From NCBI GenBank assembly GCA_023807065.1, contig JAJJLU010003651.1:1-41820 (forward strand): a stretch of 41,820 nucleotides of DNA. Direction: 5' to 3'. Numbering within the stretch: position 1 is the first letter of the stretch; each line of letters begins with the position of its first letter. The position numbers and the translations under genes were made by a program. This DNA comes from Isotricha intestinalis (taxonomy: Eukaryota; Ciliophora; Litostomatea; Vestibuliferida; Isotrichidae). The notes beneath the pieces were generated by a model, which had not been told where the DNA came from, searched no databases, and saw only the letters and a program-made list of their open reading frames with translations. This document shows positions 19,590 through 29,137 of this stretch, piece by piece.

Positions 19590-21974
19590 TTATTTATCTT
19601 CACTATTTTTTTCTTTAATTTCCTCAGTTTGAACAGCTCTCTCCATAAAATTCCTTTGTTGACTATTATTATTATTATTATTATTTTGATTATTATTATT
19701 ATTATTTTGATTATTATTAGTATTATCATTATTTCTAGGATTAGAAATAATAGTATGAACATAAATATCAAAATTAGGTTCAGAATAAGGAGTGTAACCA
19801 GTCATCATCATAACTTCTCCAGAAGAAAGTAAACCAGGAACTTGTAAATTAACTTTAGGAAATAAATTTTGATTAGAAATTAATTTTGCGATATGAGAAG
19901 AAGGTCCAACAGTTCTATCATTAATAGTATAAGAAGTTATAATTCTTTGAATAAAAGGTAATTCACTTGAAGAAGAAGTTAAATTATATCCTAAATTAGT
20001 TTGAATAAAAATAGGATTTTGAGGTTGAATACTTTGTTCTTGTCTTTGATTTGTTCTTGTTCCATTAAAGGATTGAGAATGATTTCTATTATTATTTCTT
20101 TCATTATTATGATTTTCTATTATTTGATTATTTTGTTCTGACTGAACATTTTGATTATTTATTTCTTCTTGTAAATTATTTTCTTCTTTATTTATACCAT
20201 TTTCATTTTTTTCTTTTTCTTTTATAATTGTTTCCTCTTTTTTTAAAGTTGTTTTTATTTCTCCTTCTTCTTCTTCTTTTATCAAAGGTTTATCATCTTT
20301 TTTTTTTAATATATTTGATTCTTTATTTTCTGCTTTTATTTCTTTAATTTCTTGTTTTGGTTCATTTTTTAATTCTTTGATTTCTTGTTTTGTTTCATTT
20401 AATTTATCTTGTTTTATATCAATTTTTATTTCTTTATTTTCTGTTTTATTTTCAATTTTTATTTCTTTATTTTCTGCTTTATTATCTATATTTATTTCTT
20501 TATTTTCTGTTTTAATTTCTTTATTTTCTATATTATTTTCAATTTTTATTTCTTTATTTTCTATATTATTTTCAATTTTTATTTCTTTATTTTCTGTTTT
20601 ATTTTCAATTTTTATTTCTTTATTTTCTATTTTATTTTCAATTTTTAATTCTTTGTTTTCGATGTTTATTTCCTTATTCTTCTCATTTTTCTCTATTTTA
20701 TCTTTAATCTCTGTATTATCTTTTTTCTTTATATCCAATGTTCTTTCTTCATTTTCCATAGTTGATTTTTTATCAAATACATTATCAAAGATATTAATAT
20801 TTCTTTTAATAGAAAAAGAGTCATTATTTTGATTAATATGAGTAACACAATTTTTTTTTTCATCCTTTCCTTTAAACATATCTTCTCTTTTATATCCTAA
20901 AATCATTTGTGGATAAAAACTGGGATTAACAACTAAATGAGAAAACTGTAAAGAAATATCACTAAGCATTCTTCCAATTCTATCCATAAAAGGAATAACT
21001 TGAGTGACTTTGAATAATATTTCTTTATCATCAAAATTCATTCCTTTATCATTAAATAAAGAATATTTATTTTTTTTTCTTAAAAGAACTAATTTTTGAA
21101 TATCTGAATATAATTCTTTTAAATAATCTTGTAATTTTTCTAAATAGAAAAAGCAATCAATATTTCTAGTTTGAGGTTGAATATTACTATCACAAGGAAT
21201 ACCAGGATAAGGACTCATAAAAACACTTCCAGGACTTTGAAGAGTATATATTTTAAAATTTCTCATTCTTGGACTAGAAAATTCAATCCATTCATCCCAT
21301 CTTGTTCCCCATCCATTATAATGAACATATGCTTTATCATTTTGAACTTCCATTACTTGAGCTTCTAACCATTGTTCTATTGTATCTTTTACATCTACCC
21401 ATTGACCTACTTCATATTTTGTTTTTGAAAAATCAAAAACTTCTATCTTATTTATGTTTGGACTATATATTTTCTTACATTTTGATAAATTATCTATTGA
21501 TATCATATTTTGATATAATGCTTCGAAACTTTCTGATATATCAAAATGAGGCATCATTATTCTTCTTCTTCGACGTGTACTTCGAAATGGAATTTGAATT
21601 ACTGGAAACATTTCTTCATATTGAAGAGAATTGTTATTATTATTTAAATTTAGATTGTTTACTTGTTGATTGTTTAAGTTATTTTGATTATTTACATCGT
21701 TTGTATTATTTGAATTTACTTCTTCTAAAGATTTTGCTACTAAATGAATTACACATTCATCTGTTATTTTATAGAATGATAATGCTTTTTCATTTTGCAT
21801 TAATTTACCTTGAAATATTAAACGCTGATTTATTTGTGGGATTGTATATTTTGATGATATTATATCTTTTAATTGTTGCACTGTTGATGTTTTTGGAAGT
21901 GTTATTGGAAATGAAGAATCCATTGTTTGAATTTTTATCGTCATTTCTTTCTTTTCATCTATTGTTTTTTCCAT
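19590..21974 (-). CDS. Ubiquitin-like protein with Tudor-knot/chromo-barrel-like domain
   Basis: A 794-residue protein. Residues 11-82 form a ubiquitin-like domain (MTIKIQTMDSSFPITLPKTS, IPQINQRLIFQGKLM, VIHLVAKS). A basic RRRRR patch follows at 134-138. At about 186-236 is a Tudor-knot/chromo-barrel-like module, YEVGQWVDVKDTIEQW then VHYNGWGTRWDEWIEF. This WDEWI signature is typical of MRG/MSL3-like folds and is also found joined to ubiquitin-like domains in protists, including ciliates as I recall. Residues 405-545 are an Asn/Glu/Lys/Ile repeat (ENKEIKIEN units). The C-terminal third is Gln/Asn-rich with one conserved-looking block (VGPSSHIAKLISNQNLFPKV). It may be a BAG6/ubiquilin-like shuttle or a chromatin-linked protein; function is uncertain. 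Confidence 0.8.
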   Translation of the reverse strand: MEKTIDEKKEMTIKIQTMDSSFPITLPKTSTVQQLKDIISSKYTIPQINQRLIFQGKLMQNEKALSFYKITDECVIHLVAKSLEEVNSNNTNDVNNQNNLNNQQVNNLNLNNNNNSLQYEEMFPVIQIPFRSTRRRRRIMMPHFDISESFEALYQNMISIDNLSKCKKIYSPNINKIEVFDFSKTKYEVGQWVDVKDTIEQWLEAQVMEVQNDKAYVHYNGWGTRWDEWIEFSSPRMRNFKIYTLQSPGSVFMSPYPGIPCDSNIQPQTRNIDCFFYLEKLQDYLKELYSDIQKLVLLRKKNKYSLFNDKGMNFDDKEILFKVTQVIPFMDRIGRMLSDISLQFSHLVVNPSFYPQMILGYKREDMFKGKDEKKNCVTHINQNNDSFSIKRNINIFDNVFDKKSTMENEERTLDIKKKDNTEIKDKIEKNEKNKEINIENKELKIENKIENKEIKIENKTENKEIKIENNIENKEIKIENNIENKEIKTENKEINIDNKAENKEIKIENKTENKEIKIDIKQDKLNETKQEIKELKNEPKQEIKEIKAENKESNILKKKDDKPLIKEEEEGEIKTTLKKEETIIKEKEKNENGINKEENNLQEEINNQNVQSEQNNQIIENHNNERNNNRNHSQSFNGTRTNQRQEQSIQPQNPIFIQTNLGYNLTSSSSELPFIQRIITSYTINDRTVGPSSHIAKLISNQNLFPKVNLQVPGLLSSGEVMMMTGYTPYSEPNFDIYVHTIISNPRNNDNTNNNQNNNNNNQNNNNNNNSQQRNFMERAVQTEEIKEKNSEDK
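19660..19725 (+). repeat. ATT/TTA triplet microsatellite
   Basis: A run of TTATTATTATT broken by TTTTGA, coding on the minus strand for an Asn-rich tail with single Gln residues near the end of the ubiquitin-like protein. Confidence 0.7.
20409..20690 (-). repeat. Tandem ~24/36-bp coding repeat (ENKEIKIEN units)
   Basis: A repeated unit around TTTATTTCTTTATTTTCTGT (plus strand) encodes about ten diverged copies of an ENK-EIKIEN block. Unit length alternates because some blocks carry an additional KxEN or IEN piece. Confidence 0.75.
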
Positions 21975-23045
21975 TTTTTAATTTAAATATATTTAATTAT
22001 TTATCTTTTTTTATTTTAAAATAATTATTTTTATTAAAGTTTATTTTTAAATAAAAATTCATTAATATTTTATTATTTTTGTTTTTTTTTGATGATTAAT
22101 AAATAATTTTTTTAAGTAATTTAATTTTTTCAGAAGTAATCACCAAATTTTCTAAATTAATTTTGGTATTTAGCTTATTGTTTTTCTATTTGATTTCGAA
22201 TTTTTTGCATAATTCTATAATCTCTTTCGAAACACCTAATTTATTTGATTGTTCAAATTTGAATCATATTCATTGAAAAATACTTAAAATTCTAATGAAT
22301 TAGTATATAATGTAAAGAGATTGGATTTAATCGTCTTTTAAAATCAGTTATAATTTTAAAGCTATGACTTAAAACTAAATCTAATTTTATCATTTCCACA
22401 AATTATAATGAATTTAATTATAAAGTGATTTAATTTATATCAAAAACCAAAATATTTATTATTATTATTATTTATATTCTAATTGAATTATTAATTATGT
22501 ATTTTCTTTTTTAAAATATAATTCTTCAATATTTGTTTTATATTTATAAAATAATTATAAATATATTAAATCTAATCTTCTATATAGCATTATTAATATC
22601 AATTCTTTTAAAATACGTTTAAAATTTACTTTAATTATAAAATAATAATATATATAATATTATAAAAATTATTTAATTTTTATTTTTCTTTTTTGATAAG
22701 GATGTTACTATTTATTAAATCCCTTCTTTTTCATCTTGTGAAATTTAATATAAAAATATTTTGTATTTACAAGAAATATTTACATATATAAAATAAAATC
22801 TTAAAACAGTAAAAAAAAAATTTAATAAAAGAATTTGATTAATAAATTAATTATTAAATAAGTTTTAAATGTTTATAGTAAAAGAGACATATATTGTTTA
22901 ATAATATATATAAAACTTCTTAATTAAGTTATTTATTTTCTTGAGAAAAATTCATTATAAATATAATGAAATGATTATATATACGAAATTATTTATAAAT
23001 GTTAATATATATTTTAAAAATATAATTGCAATAAATTGTTCAAAA
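21975..23045. pseudogene. 1071-bp gap with a decayed coding relic (minus strand)
   Basis: Minus-strand translation of 22253-22402 gives 50 codons of plausible protein (FVEMIKLDLVLSHSFKIITD, then RRLNPISLHYILI) with one TAG before its terminal TGA. An overlapping second frame at 22096-22257 continues with NKLGVSKEIIELCKKFEIK and INLENLVITSEKIKLLKKI, with one internal TAG. Two adjoining frames plus stops indicate a frameshifted dead gene; the family is not recognised. The stretch 22403-23045 is AT-rich with nothing to report. Confidence 0.4.
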
Positions 23046-25232
23046 TTATTCATTTTTTTCCACATAATTAATTGTGATAATAGGAATATTATTTCTATTC
23101 GAATTTTTTAAATTAAGTTTAGAATCATTTAAATTTTCAAATTTTCCAAAAATTGATTTAGGTTTAATATGATTAATATTCAAAGATTTACCATAAGTAT
23201 TAATATCTAAAAATTTATTTTTGTTAATTGGTGTTGATATTTTTTTACTAGGATGACATCTATTTTTCATATCAATTAAATGATTTTTAATTGGCGAAAT
23301 AGTTTTCTTAACATTTTTTTCATAATTCATTCCTTCTAAAATTGACAAATTAAATAATTTATTATTATCTTCAATACATAATTTATTAGTACGTGATGAT
23401 TTAATATTAATAAAACTATTATTATTGGATTCATTATTACTAGTAATAAGACTTTTTAAAGTATTATTCTTTATATTTGAATATAAATTTTTAGTAAATT
23501 TCTCTTTAGTGATATTGATCATTTTATTATCATATACTTTATTTACTGAAAAATAAATTTTAATTCTTAAAAACTCTAAAATCACAATTAAATTTTCAAT
23601 AGCATCAATACATTCTTTAATTGAAATTTCTGTTCCAAATTCAAAATCAAAATCATCATCATTTTCTTCATCATTTGTTTTATCTGCTATTTTTGATTTG
23701 AAATTTAATAATAATTCAATATTAAAACCTAATAAATAAATAGATATTTTTTCAACCATTCTTTTATATTCTATAATTTTATCAATATCATCATTTGGAT
23801 AAAGATTACATAAAAAAGTTGCAATATAATTAATAATTTCTATCTCAAGTTTTTTAAAATTTAATTCAATATTTTCATTCACATTTTTAATAGTATTCTC
23901 ATCGCAATTTCCATTAATTATTTCCATAATTTCAAAATTAAAAGTATAATTCAAAAATAATTCATTAACTGCCTTATATGAAATACAAAAAGAAACACAT
24001 TCTTCAAGCCAATTATAGAATAATTCACAAATAATAACTATTTTATTAATTTGTTGAAAAGAATCCCAATTCCAATTATTAATATCATCAACAATTTTAA
24101 ACATCATTTCATAATCTTCATCTTTAATTTCAAGAGACCCATTTAATGCTTTATATATAGAATTATTGTCATAATTATCATTCCCTTTAAATCTCAATTT
24201 ATACAACAAATCCAAACACATATATATTATTTTAGGTATATAATTATTTTTTTTATTATCATCTATTGCTAAATCACATTGATGTTTAATAAAATAATCA
24301 ACATCATATTTTTCATCAGTATAAACTTTTTTTAATTGATTAATAAAAGAGCAAAATTTAAAACAATAATTCATTTGAGCATTTTTTTCAATACATTTTT
24401 TTCTAACATTTCTTAATTCAGCAACAGCTTTTTCAGTATTATAATTATAAGTGAAAATTAAATAACAAGCAACTACAATTCCAGTTCTTCCATTACCAGC
24501 ATGGCAATGAACTAAAACTTTTTTTTTTTGGATTTTAATAATATAATGAATTTCTTTAATAATATCTAACATAAAATATAAAGAATCAGGAACATCCATA
24601 TCTTTCCATCCAGATAATTTAACTTTAATACCTTCACTAGAAAAAATAGATGGTGAATAAGAATAACCAGAAACTGGATCTAAAGCATTTGGACCACAAT
24701 AAGGATGTTCTCCTGGTCTTTGTAAATTTACTATTAAACCTATATTATTTTCATGAAATTTTTTTATTAAATTATATTTCTCTATTAATAAATTACTTGG
24801 CCTTTGAGATGCATATATTTCATTATATATTAAATCACAGTTTAATCCTTCTATTGCATATTTTGGATTTGTTTTATAATTTTCACAGGGACATTTTATT
24901 CCTCCACAAAATAAACATCGAAATGTATCTTTTAATTCATATAATGATTTTGGAGTTTGATTTATTTTCTTTTTAAATGTTAATTTCTTATAATTTGAAT
25001 TATATGGTGATTCTATATTTTTTTGAATAGAATTTAAATTTAAGGGAATTTGATTTATTTGCTTAATACTTTCTAATTCTATTGATCTTTTTTTATTTTG
25101 AATTGGAAATAAAGAATTGATATCATTTAAACTCATTTTTTGAATTTTTTTATTTGTTTTTTTTTGAATAATAATTGATTCTTTTTGTTTTGGACGATGA
25201 AATAACCCAAAACAACAAATACATATTTTCAT
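23046..25232 (-). CDS. PTPDC1: PTPDC1-type dual-specificity phosphatase
   Basis: A 728-residue protein. The phosphatase domain lies at about 125-300. It has the PTPDC1-specific start IVNLQRPGEHPYCGPN (167-182), the acid loop GWKDMDVPD (208-216), and the P-loop HCHAGNGRTG (242-251) with catalytic Cys243 and Arg249. The segment between, with GYSYSPSIFSSEGIKV, also matches PTPDC1. The N-terminus MKICICCFGLF is Cys-rich and could be palmitoylated. Residues 106-116 hold CLFCGGIKCPC, a possible metal-binding knuckle. The C-terminal 430 residues are helical then Asn/Ser-rich. Human PTPDC1 has been tied to centrosomes and cilium length, which fits a ciliated host. Phosphatase class is firm, orthology fairly so. 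Confidence 0.88.
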   Translation of the reverse strand: MKICICCFGLFHRPKQKESIIIQKKTNKKIQKMSLNDINSLFPIQNKKRSIELESIKQINQIPLNLNSIQKNIESPYNSNYKKLTFKKKINQTPKSLYELKDTFRCLFCGGIKCPCENYKTNPKYAIEGLNCDLIYNEIYASQRPSNLLIEKYNLIKKFHENNIGLIVNLQRPGEHPYCGPNALDPVSGYSYSPSIFSSEGIKVKLSGWKDMDVPDSLYFMLDIIKEIHYIIKIQKKKVLVHCHAGNGRTGIVVACYLIFTYNYNTEKAVAELRNVRKKCIEKNAQMNYCFKFCSFINQLKKVYTDEKYDVDYFIKHQCDLAIDDNKKNNYIPKIIYMCLDLLYKLRFKGNDNYDNNSIYKALNGSLEIKDEDYEMMFKIVDDINNWNWDSFQQINKIVIICELFYNWLEECVSFCISYKAVNELFLNYTFNFEIMEIINGNCDENTIKNVNENIELNFKKLEIEIINYIATFLCNLYPNDDIDKIIEYKRMVEKISIYLLGFNIELLLNFKSKIADKTNDEENDDDFDFEFGTEISIKECIDAIENLIVILEFLRIKIYFSVNKVYDNKMINITKEKFTKNLYSNIKNNTLKSLITSNNESNNNSFINIKSSRTNKLCIEDNNKLFNLSILEGMNYEKNVKKTISPIKNHLIDMKNRCHPSKKISTPINKNKFLDINTYGKSLNINHIKPKSIFGKFENLNDSKLNLKNSNRNNIPIITINYVEKNE

Positions 25233-25321
25233 GTATTTTTTTAATTTTTTAATTATTTTTAATAATAAAGGTTTCTTAAAGAAAATATTGAATGTATCAT
25301 TGGATTTTTATAAATTTTTAT

Positions 25322-26128
25322 TTAATTATATTTATTAGATAATATTTCAAAGTTATTTTCTTTTTCCAATCTTTTTAATTTTTCTCTGTGCGAAGGGTAA
25401 TTATAACTATATTTAAGTAAAATTTTAAAATAATCATAAAAAGATAATTCAGGCCAAAATTTATCTATAAATATAATGATAGAAAATCTACACTGATACA
25501 ATAAATAATTAGATAATCTAGTTTCTCCTGAAGTTCTTATTAATAAATCAGGATTACAATTATATCCTCCATATAATTTTGATTCAAATTCATTTTTTAA
25601 ATTTTCAGCATTTTCATTTATACACAATTTAACATGGGACAATTCTTCAGTAAAATTATATCCAATACAAACATTTAGTTTTAATAAATTATTATCTTTT
25701 GTTTTTTCTTCGACTTCTTTGAAAATATTTTGTATTTCTTCATCAAAAAATTTCCAATTTCCATAAATACAAATTTTAATTCCTAAAGTATTTGTTTCTT
25801 TACTTTTTGCATATTTATAAAAACTTTCTTTAAAAAGTGAAAGAAGATTATTAACTTCTTCATCACTTCTATTAAAATTATCAACACTAAAAGCAAAAAC
25901 CGTTAATTCTTTAATTTCAAATTTTAAACTCCATTGAAGTATATTTAACAAAGTTTCCATTCCTTCAGTATGACCTTGTATTATTTGTTTATGTTTTTTT
26001 TTTGCATATCGTCTATTTCCGTCCATTATTATTCCTATACTTTTTGGTATATATCCTCCATTTTTTAATATAGATGTTAATATAGAAGTAAAAAATTTAT
26101 TTAATGATGATGAAATGTAAGAAAACAT
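25322..26128 (-). CDS. DHDDS: cis-Prenyltransferase (dehydrodolichyl diphosphate synthase)
   Basis: A 268-residue protein with all conserved regions of the UPP synthase/DHDDS family: IGIIMDGNRRYAKKK (31-45; catalytic Asp36), the GHTEGMETL helix (52-60), FAFSVDNFNRSDEEV (79-92), and the substrate-binding PDLLIRTSGETRLSNYLLYQ (193-212) followed by FWPELSFYDY. It elongates farnesyl diphosphate with isopentenyl diphosphate in the cis configuration to make the dolichol precursor for N-glycosylation. The hydrophobic N-terminal helix (about 1-22) may attach it to the ER membrane. In animals and yeast the enzyme needs a NUS1/NgBR partner; none is visible here. Confidence 0.95.
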   Translation of the reverse strand: MFSYISSSLNKFFTSILTSILKNGGYIPKSIGIIMDGNRRYAKKKHKQIIQGHTEGMETLLNILQWSLKFEIKELTVFAFSVDNFNRSDEEVNNLLSLFKESFYKYAKSKETNTLGIKICIYGNWKFFDEEIQNIFKEVEEKTKDNNLLKLNVCIGYNFTEELSHVKLCINENAENLKNEFESKLYGGYNCNPDLLIRTSGETRLSNYLLYQCRFSIIIFIDKFWPELSFYDYFKILLKYSYNYPSHREKLKRLEKENNFEILSNKYN

Positions 26129-26949
26129 TTTAATTTTATTTATCTTTATATTTTCATAAATATTTTTTTAAATCAATTATATTTAATTCTAAAAATAAAT
26201 GTTTAAATATTAAAATATATATTTTCATATTATTGAAATTTTACATAGTATAAATACTATATTATTTTATATATCAAATTAAAAAATATAGTAATTATCA
26301 ACATTATCATTGAGTTTGATTTAGATTTAGAAATGCTAATTTTCCAAAAATTATTATATATCCTTGTTCAAATAAATAATTAAAGTTAATTGAATTATTG
26401 AAGATAATATAAAAATTTTCTAGTTTTATTTCAGTTACTATTTTATCAATATATATATTAAGTTAAAAAAAACTTATTATTTGATGAATGACTTTTATTT
26501 TTAATTAATACATAATAATTTCAAATTAAAAAGTTTTGTGTTTATCAAAAATTTATGGTAATTATATGTTTCTAAATAAATAATTAAATTTAATATAAAA
26601 ATATATAAAATTTAAAAGTAAATAAAAACAAACTTTATTATTATTATGTAGTATTCTTTCAAAAAATCATCTTTTTCATTTATTATTTTAAGTATTTATA
26701 TATAAAAGATTCATTATTTAATAATTATCAAAATAATTCTATTATTCTTTGATAATTAGTATAAATTATATTATCTGAAGAAAAAGTAAAAATTAGTAAT
26801 TCGTTACTAATGAAAAAATGAATTATTCTTATTTATATCCTTAATTTTTTTATTTTATTAAAAGTATTATTAATTCTAAATATAAAGATTTAAATATTTT
26901 TCATAATATTTATTTATTTTTTATTGAGGTTTTAAATAAATTTATTTGT
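26129..26949. other. 821-bp intergenic region with a 51-codon open frame
   Basis: Mostly AT-rich spacer. On the minus strand 26307-26462 is open for 51 codons before TGA and reads like folded protein (NFYIIFNNSINFNYLFEQGY, then FGKLAFLNLN), but it has no ATG and no clear upstream exon. It may be a lone exon or a relic. Nothing else was recognised. Confidence 0.35.
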
Positions 26950-27594
26950 TCAAAAATTGCATAATTTTTTAAAGATTTTCGAATTTAAATTCAAATTATT
27001 AATAATTGAGTTATAACTTGAATTTATTGTTATTTTTTTTTGCTTTTTAATAATATTAAATTGAGAATTAATATTAGTATGAATAAATAAATTATTAGTA
27101 GATTTATTTTCACATAATTTTTTATATATCTCAGTTTCGTTTTTATTTCTATGAAAATTGTAATTAATCTGACTCATTTCTGTAAAACTTTTATGTCTAT
27201 TTTGATTCTTTAAAATGTTTATTCTATTTCTAAGTTGACTTTTGGGTTTTTGATATTTTATATCATTTTGATTATTTTCATTTTTTTTTAAAACTTCCCT
27301 AATCAATTTATTTTTAAAAATACATATATTCTTTTCACTCATTGAATCATATTTTTTATTTTTTATGTTTCTTAAGTTAATAGTATCAGTTTTTTTGGAT
27401 AAATAATTATTTAAAAGTTCAATATTAAACAATGATTTATTATCCGTTTCAAGCATTTTATTTTTGTTTTGAAAAAAACATTTTAAAAATGGTTTTTTTA
27501 TTAAATCGCAACTTGATAATAAAGGCTTTTTTTTTAAAATATATTTGTTATCATATTCATTAAATGGTGTTAGGGTAACTAAGTTACATTTCAT
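26950..27594 (-). CDS. Orphan basic protein
   Basis: A 214-residue Lys/Asn-rich protein with no recognised domain. The N-terminus, MKCNLVTLTPFNEYDNKYIL, looks the most ordered part. The rest is a string of short basic segments (KPKSQLRNRINILKNQNRHK) with a few Cys. The frame ends on TGA at 26950-26952. The ATG is not preceded by an in-frame alternative. Large gaps lie on both sides (about 820 and 570 bp), so a missed exon cannot be excluded. Codon use is like its neighbours. Confidence 0.5.
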   Translation of the reverse strand: MKCNLVTLTPFNEYDNKYILKKKPLLSSCDLIKKPFLKCFFQNKNKMLETDNKSLFNIELLNNYLSKKTDTINLRNIKNKKYDSMSEKNICIFKNKLIREVLKKNENNQNDIKYQKPKSQLRNRINILKNQNRHKSFTEMSQINYNFHRNKNETEIYKKLCENKSTNNLFIHTNINSQFNIIKKQKKITINSSYNSIINNLNLNSKIFKKLCNF

Positions 27595-28162
27595 TGACTA
27601 TTTATATTAATTTAACTGATAAAATTTAATATATTAATATATAAATAAATAAAATAAATGATTTGAAAAAAATAAATGTATTAAAAAAAAATATTTAGAT
27701 TAAAAAATTCGAAAAAATAATTATTAAAATAAAAACAATTAGTTTTCACAACAAAGGAAAAACTTTTTAACCTAACTAAAAATCATTAAATTTCAAAAAA
27801 ACATAAAAAACAAATAATCAAAATCTTTCTATAAGTATCATATGAATTAAATATTTATATTTTATTTTTAATAATTATAACAAAATCAGAAAGAAATTTA
27901 TAGCTAATATTATAAAAAATAAAAATAATCAAAAAATTATGAATAAAGATTATCTTTATTTATATAAATTAATAAATATCAGTAATTAACACCATTTAAC
28001 TCCTTTTTTATTACAATACAATAATAAAATGGATTTTTTAATCATTTTATTTTTTATTTTTAACAAAATAATAAATTCTTTTTAACTTTTTTATATTTTT
28101 AATAATTATTTTAAATTAATTATAATTTATTTTCTAATTTATAATATATTATAATATACAAA
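27595..28162. other. 568-bp intergenic region
   Basis: AT-rich spacer with homopolymer runs. No open frame of note, intron signal, RNA gene or repeat was seen on either strand. Confidence 0.5.
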
Positions 28163-28894
28163 TTATTTTTTTCTTATATGTATTACAGAAGAAGGGTATA
28201 AGCCTTCTTGTTCTAAAGTATTAGTCATTTTATTATATATTTTATATGGAAATCCTTGAATTAAATCAAAGTCATATCCTATATTTGTATATTTAACGAA
28301 TTTATATAAACTATCAATTAAATCTTCTTTTAAGAAATTTCTTTCTAAAATTGTTTGATTTTCATCTGGAATAATAAATTTAATTTTAACAATTCTATTA
28401 TTATTATTATCTATTGGTTCAGGAGTCATTGAAAAATTTTTATATTGATTAAGTTTTATTATTTCTTTTATTGAATTCTCATTTATATTTTTATCTATTA
28501 AACAAGATAAAAGGCAATTTGGATTTAAAAGTTTTTCTCTTTTTAAAGTAATTATCAATAATAAAATAGTAAATGAATCAAAGTTTTCATATAATTTCTT
28601 TATTTCTAAATATTCTAATAAACTTTTTGCAAAAATACAAGTTTTTTTTCTATAAATTTCTTGATAAGAATTCAATAATATATTATTTATTTCATTATCT
28701 TTTTTTATTTCATTAAATATTTTTAAATTATTTTCTTCAGAATAAATTATAATAAAGCCTAATTTTTCATTTAAATAATTCTTTAAATTATTTATATTTA
28801 CTGAATCAGCTCTAAAAGAATCTTGAATCGACAAATTAAGAGTTATTTGAGATTTTTCATTACTTCCAGTACAACAAGAAAAAATGGAAAACAT
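28163..28894 (-). CDS. UBX-domain protein, putative p97/CDC48 cofactor
   Basis: A 243-residue protein. ATG at 28894 is chosen; an in-frame TTG six codons upstream is not credible. The C-terminal 78 residues form a UBX domain: RIVKIKFIIPDENQTILERN, LIDSLYKFVKYTNIGYDFDL, then GFPYKIYNKMTNTLEQEGLY and PSSVIHIRKK. The canonical p97-binding loop is FPR; here it reads FPY, which may weaken binding. The middle (about 45-120) could be a thioredoxin-like UAS fold, FIIIYSEENN...CIFAKSLLEY, as in FAF1/UBXD7 relatives, but this is weak. The N-terminus MFSIFSCCTGS has a Cys pair that could be acylated. No UBA domain is visible. Confidence 0.82.
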   Translation of the reverse strand: MFSIFSCCTGSNEKSQITLNLSIQDSFRADSVNINNLKNYLNEKLGFIIIYSEENNLKIFNEIKKDNEINNILLNSYQEIYRKKTCIFAKSLLEYLEIKKLYENFDSFTILLLIITLKREKLLNPNCLLSCLIDKNINENSIKEIIKLNQYKNFSMTPEPIDNNNNRIVKIKFIIPDENQTILERNFLKEDLIDSLYKFVKYTNIGYDFDLIQGFPYKIYNKMTNTLEQEGLYPSSVIHIRKK

Positions 28895-29137
28895 ATTAAA
28901 ATTTTTTTTCAATTAAAAAATAATTAAATTGAAAAAAAGAAAAATATTATTTTTAAAAATTATTGTTAAAAATAATTTTTATAAGAAAAATTGAAAATTT
29001 CATTGAAGATTATTAATTTTAATTACATTTTTGTATTTTCTTATAAATTATAAATAGTTTATATTTATTCTAAACATTGTAACAACAAGTAAAGTTTTAA
29101 TTAATATTATTATTAAAAAAAGAAAATTATTTCTAAT

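Noticed and set aside
20409..20690. Possible CRISPR-like array
   Set aside because: The repeat is in frame inside a protein-coding gene, units vary and there are no unique spacers; the genome is eukaryotic.
20377..20832. Plus-strand Phe/Ser/Leu-rich ORFs that look like a membrane protein
   Set aside because: Antisense shadow of the ENKEIKIEN repeat in the ubiquitin-like gene.
21302..22024. 240-codon plus-strand ORF
   Set aside because: It mirrors the 5' part of the ubiquitin-like gene, has Leu/Tyr/Phe-heavy composition typical of antisense AT-rich frames, and no domain.
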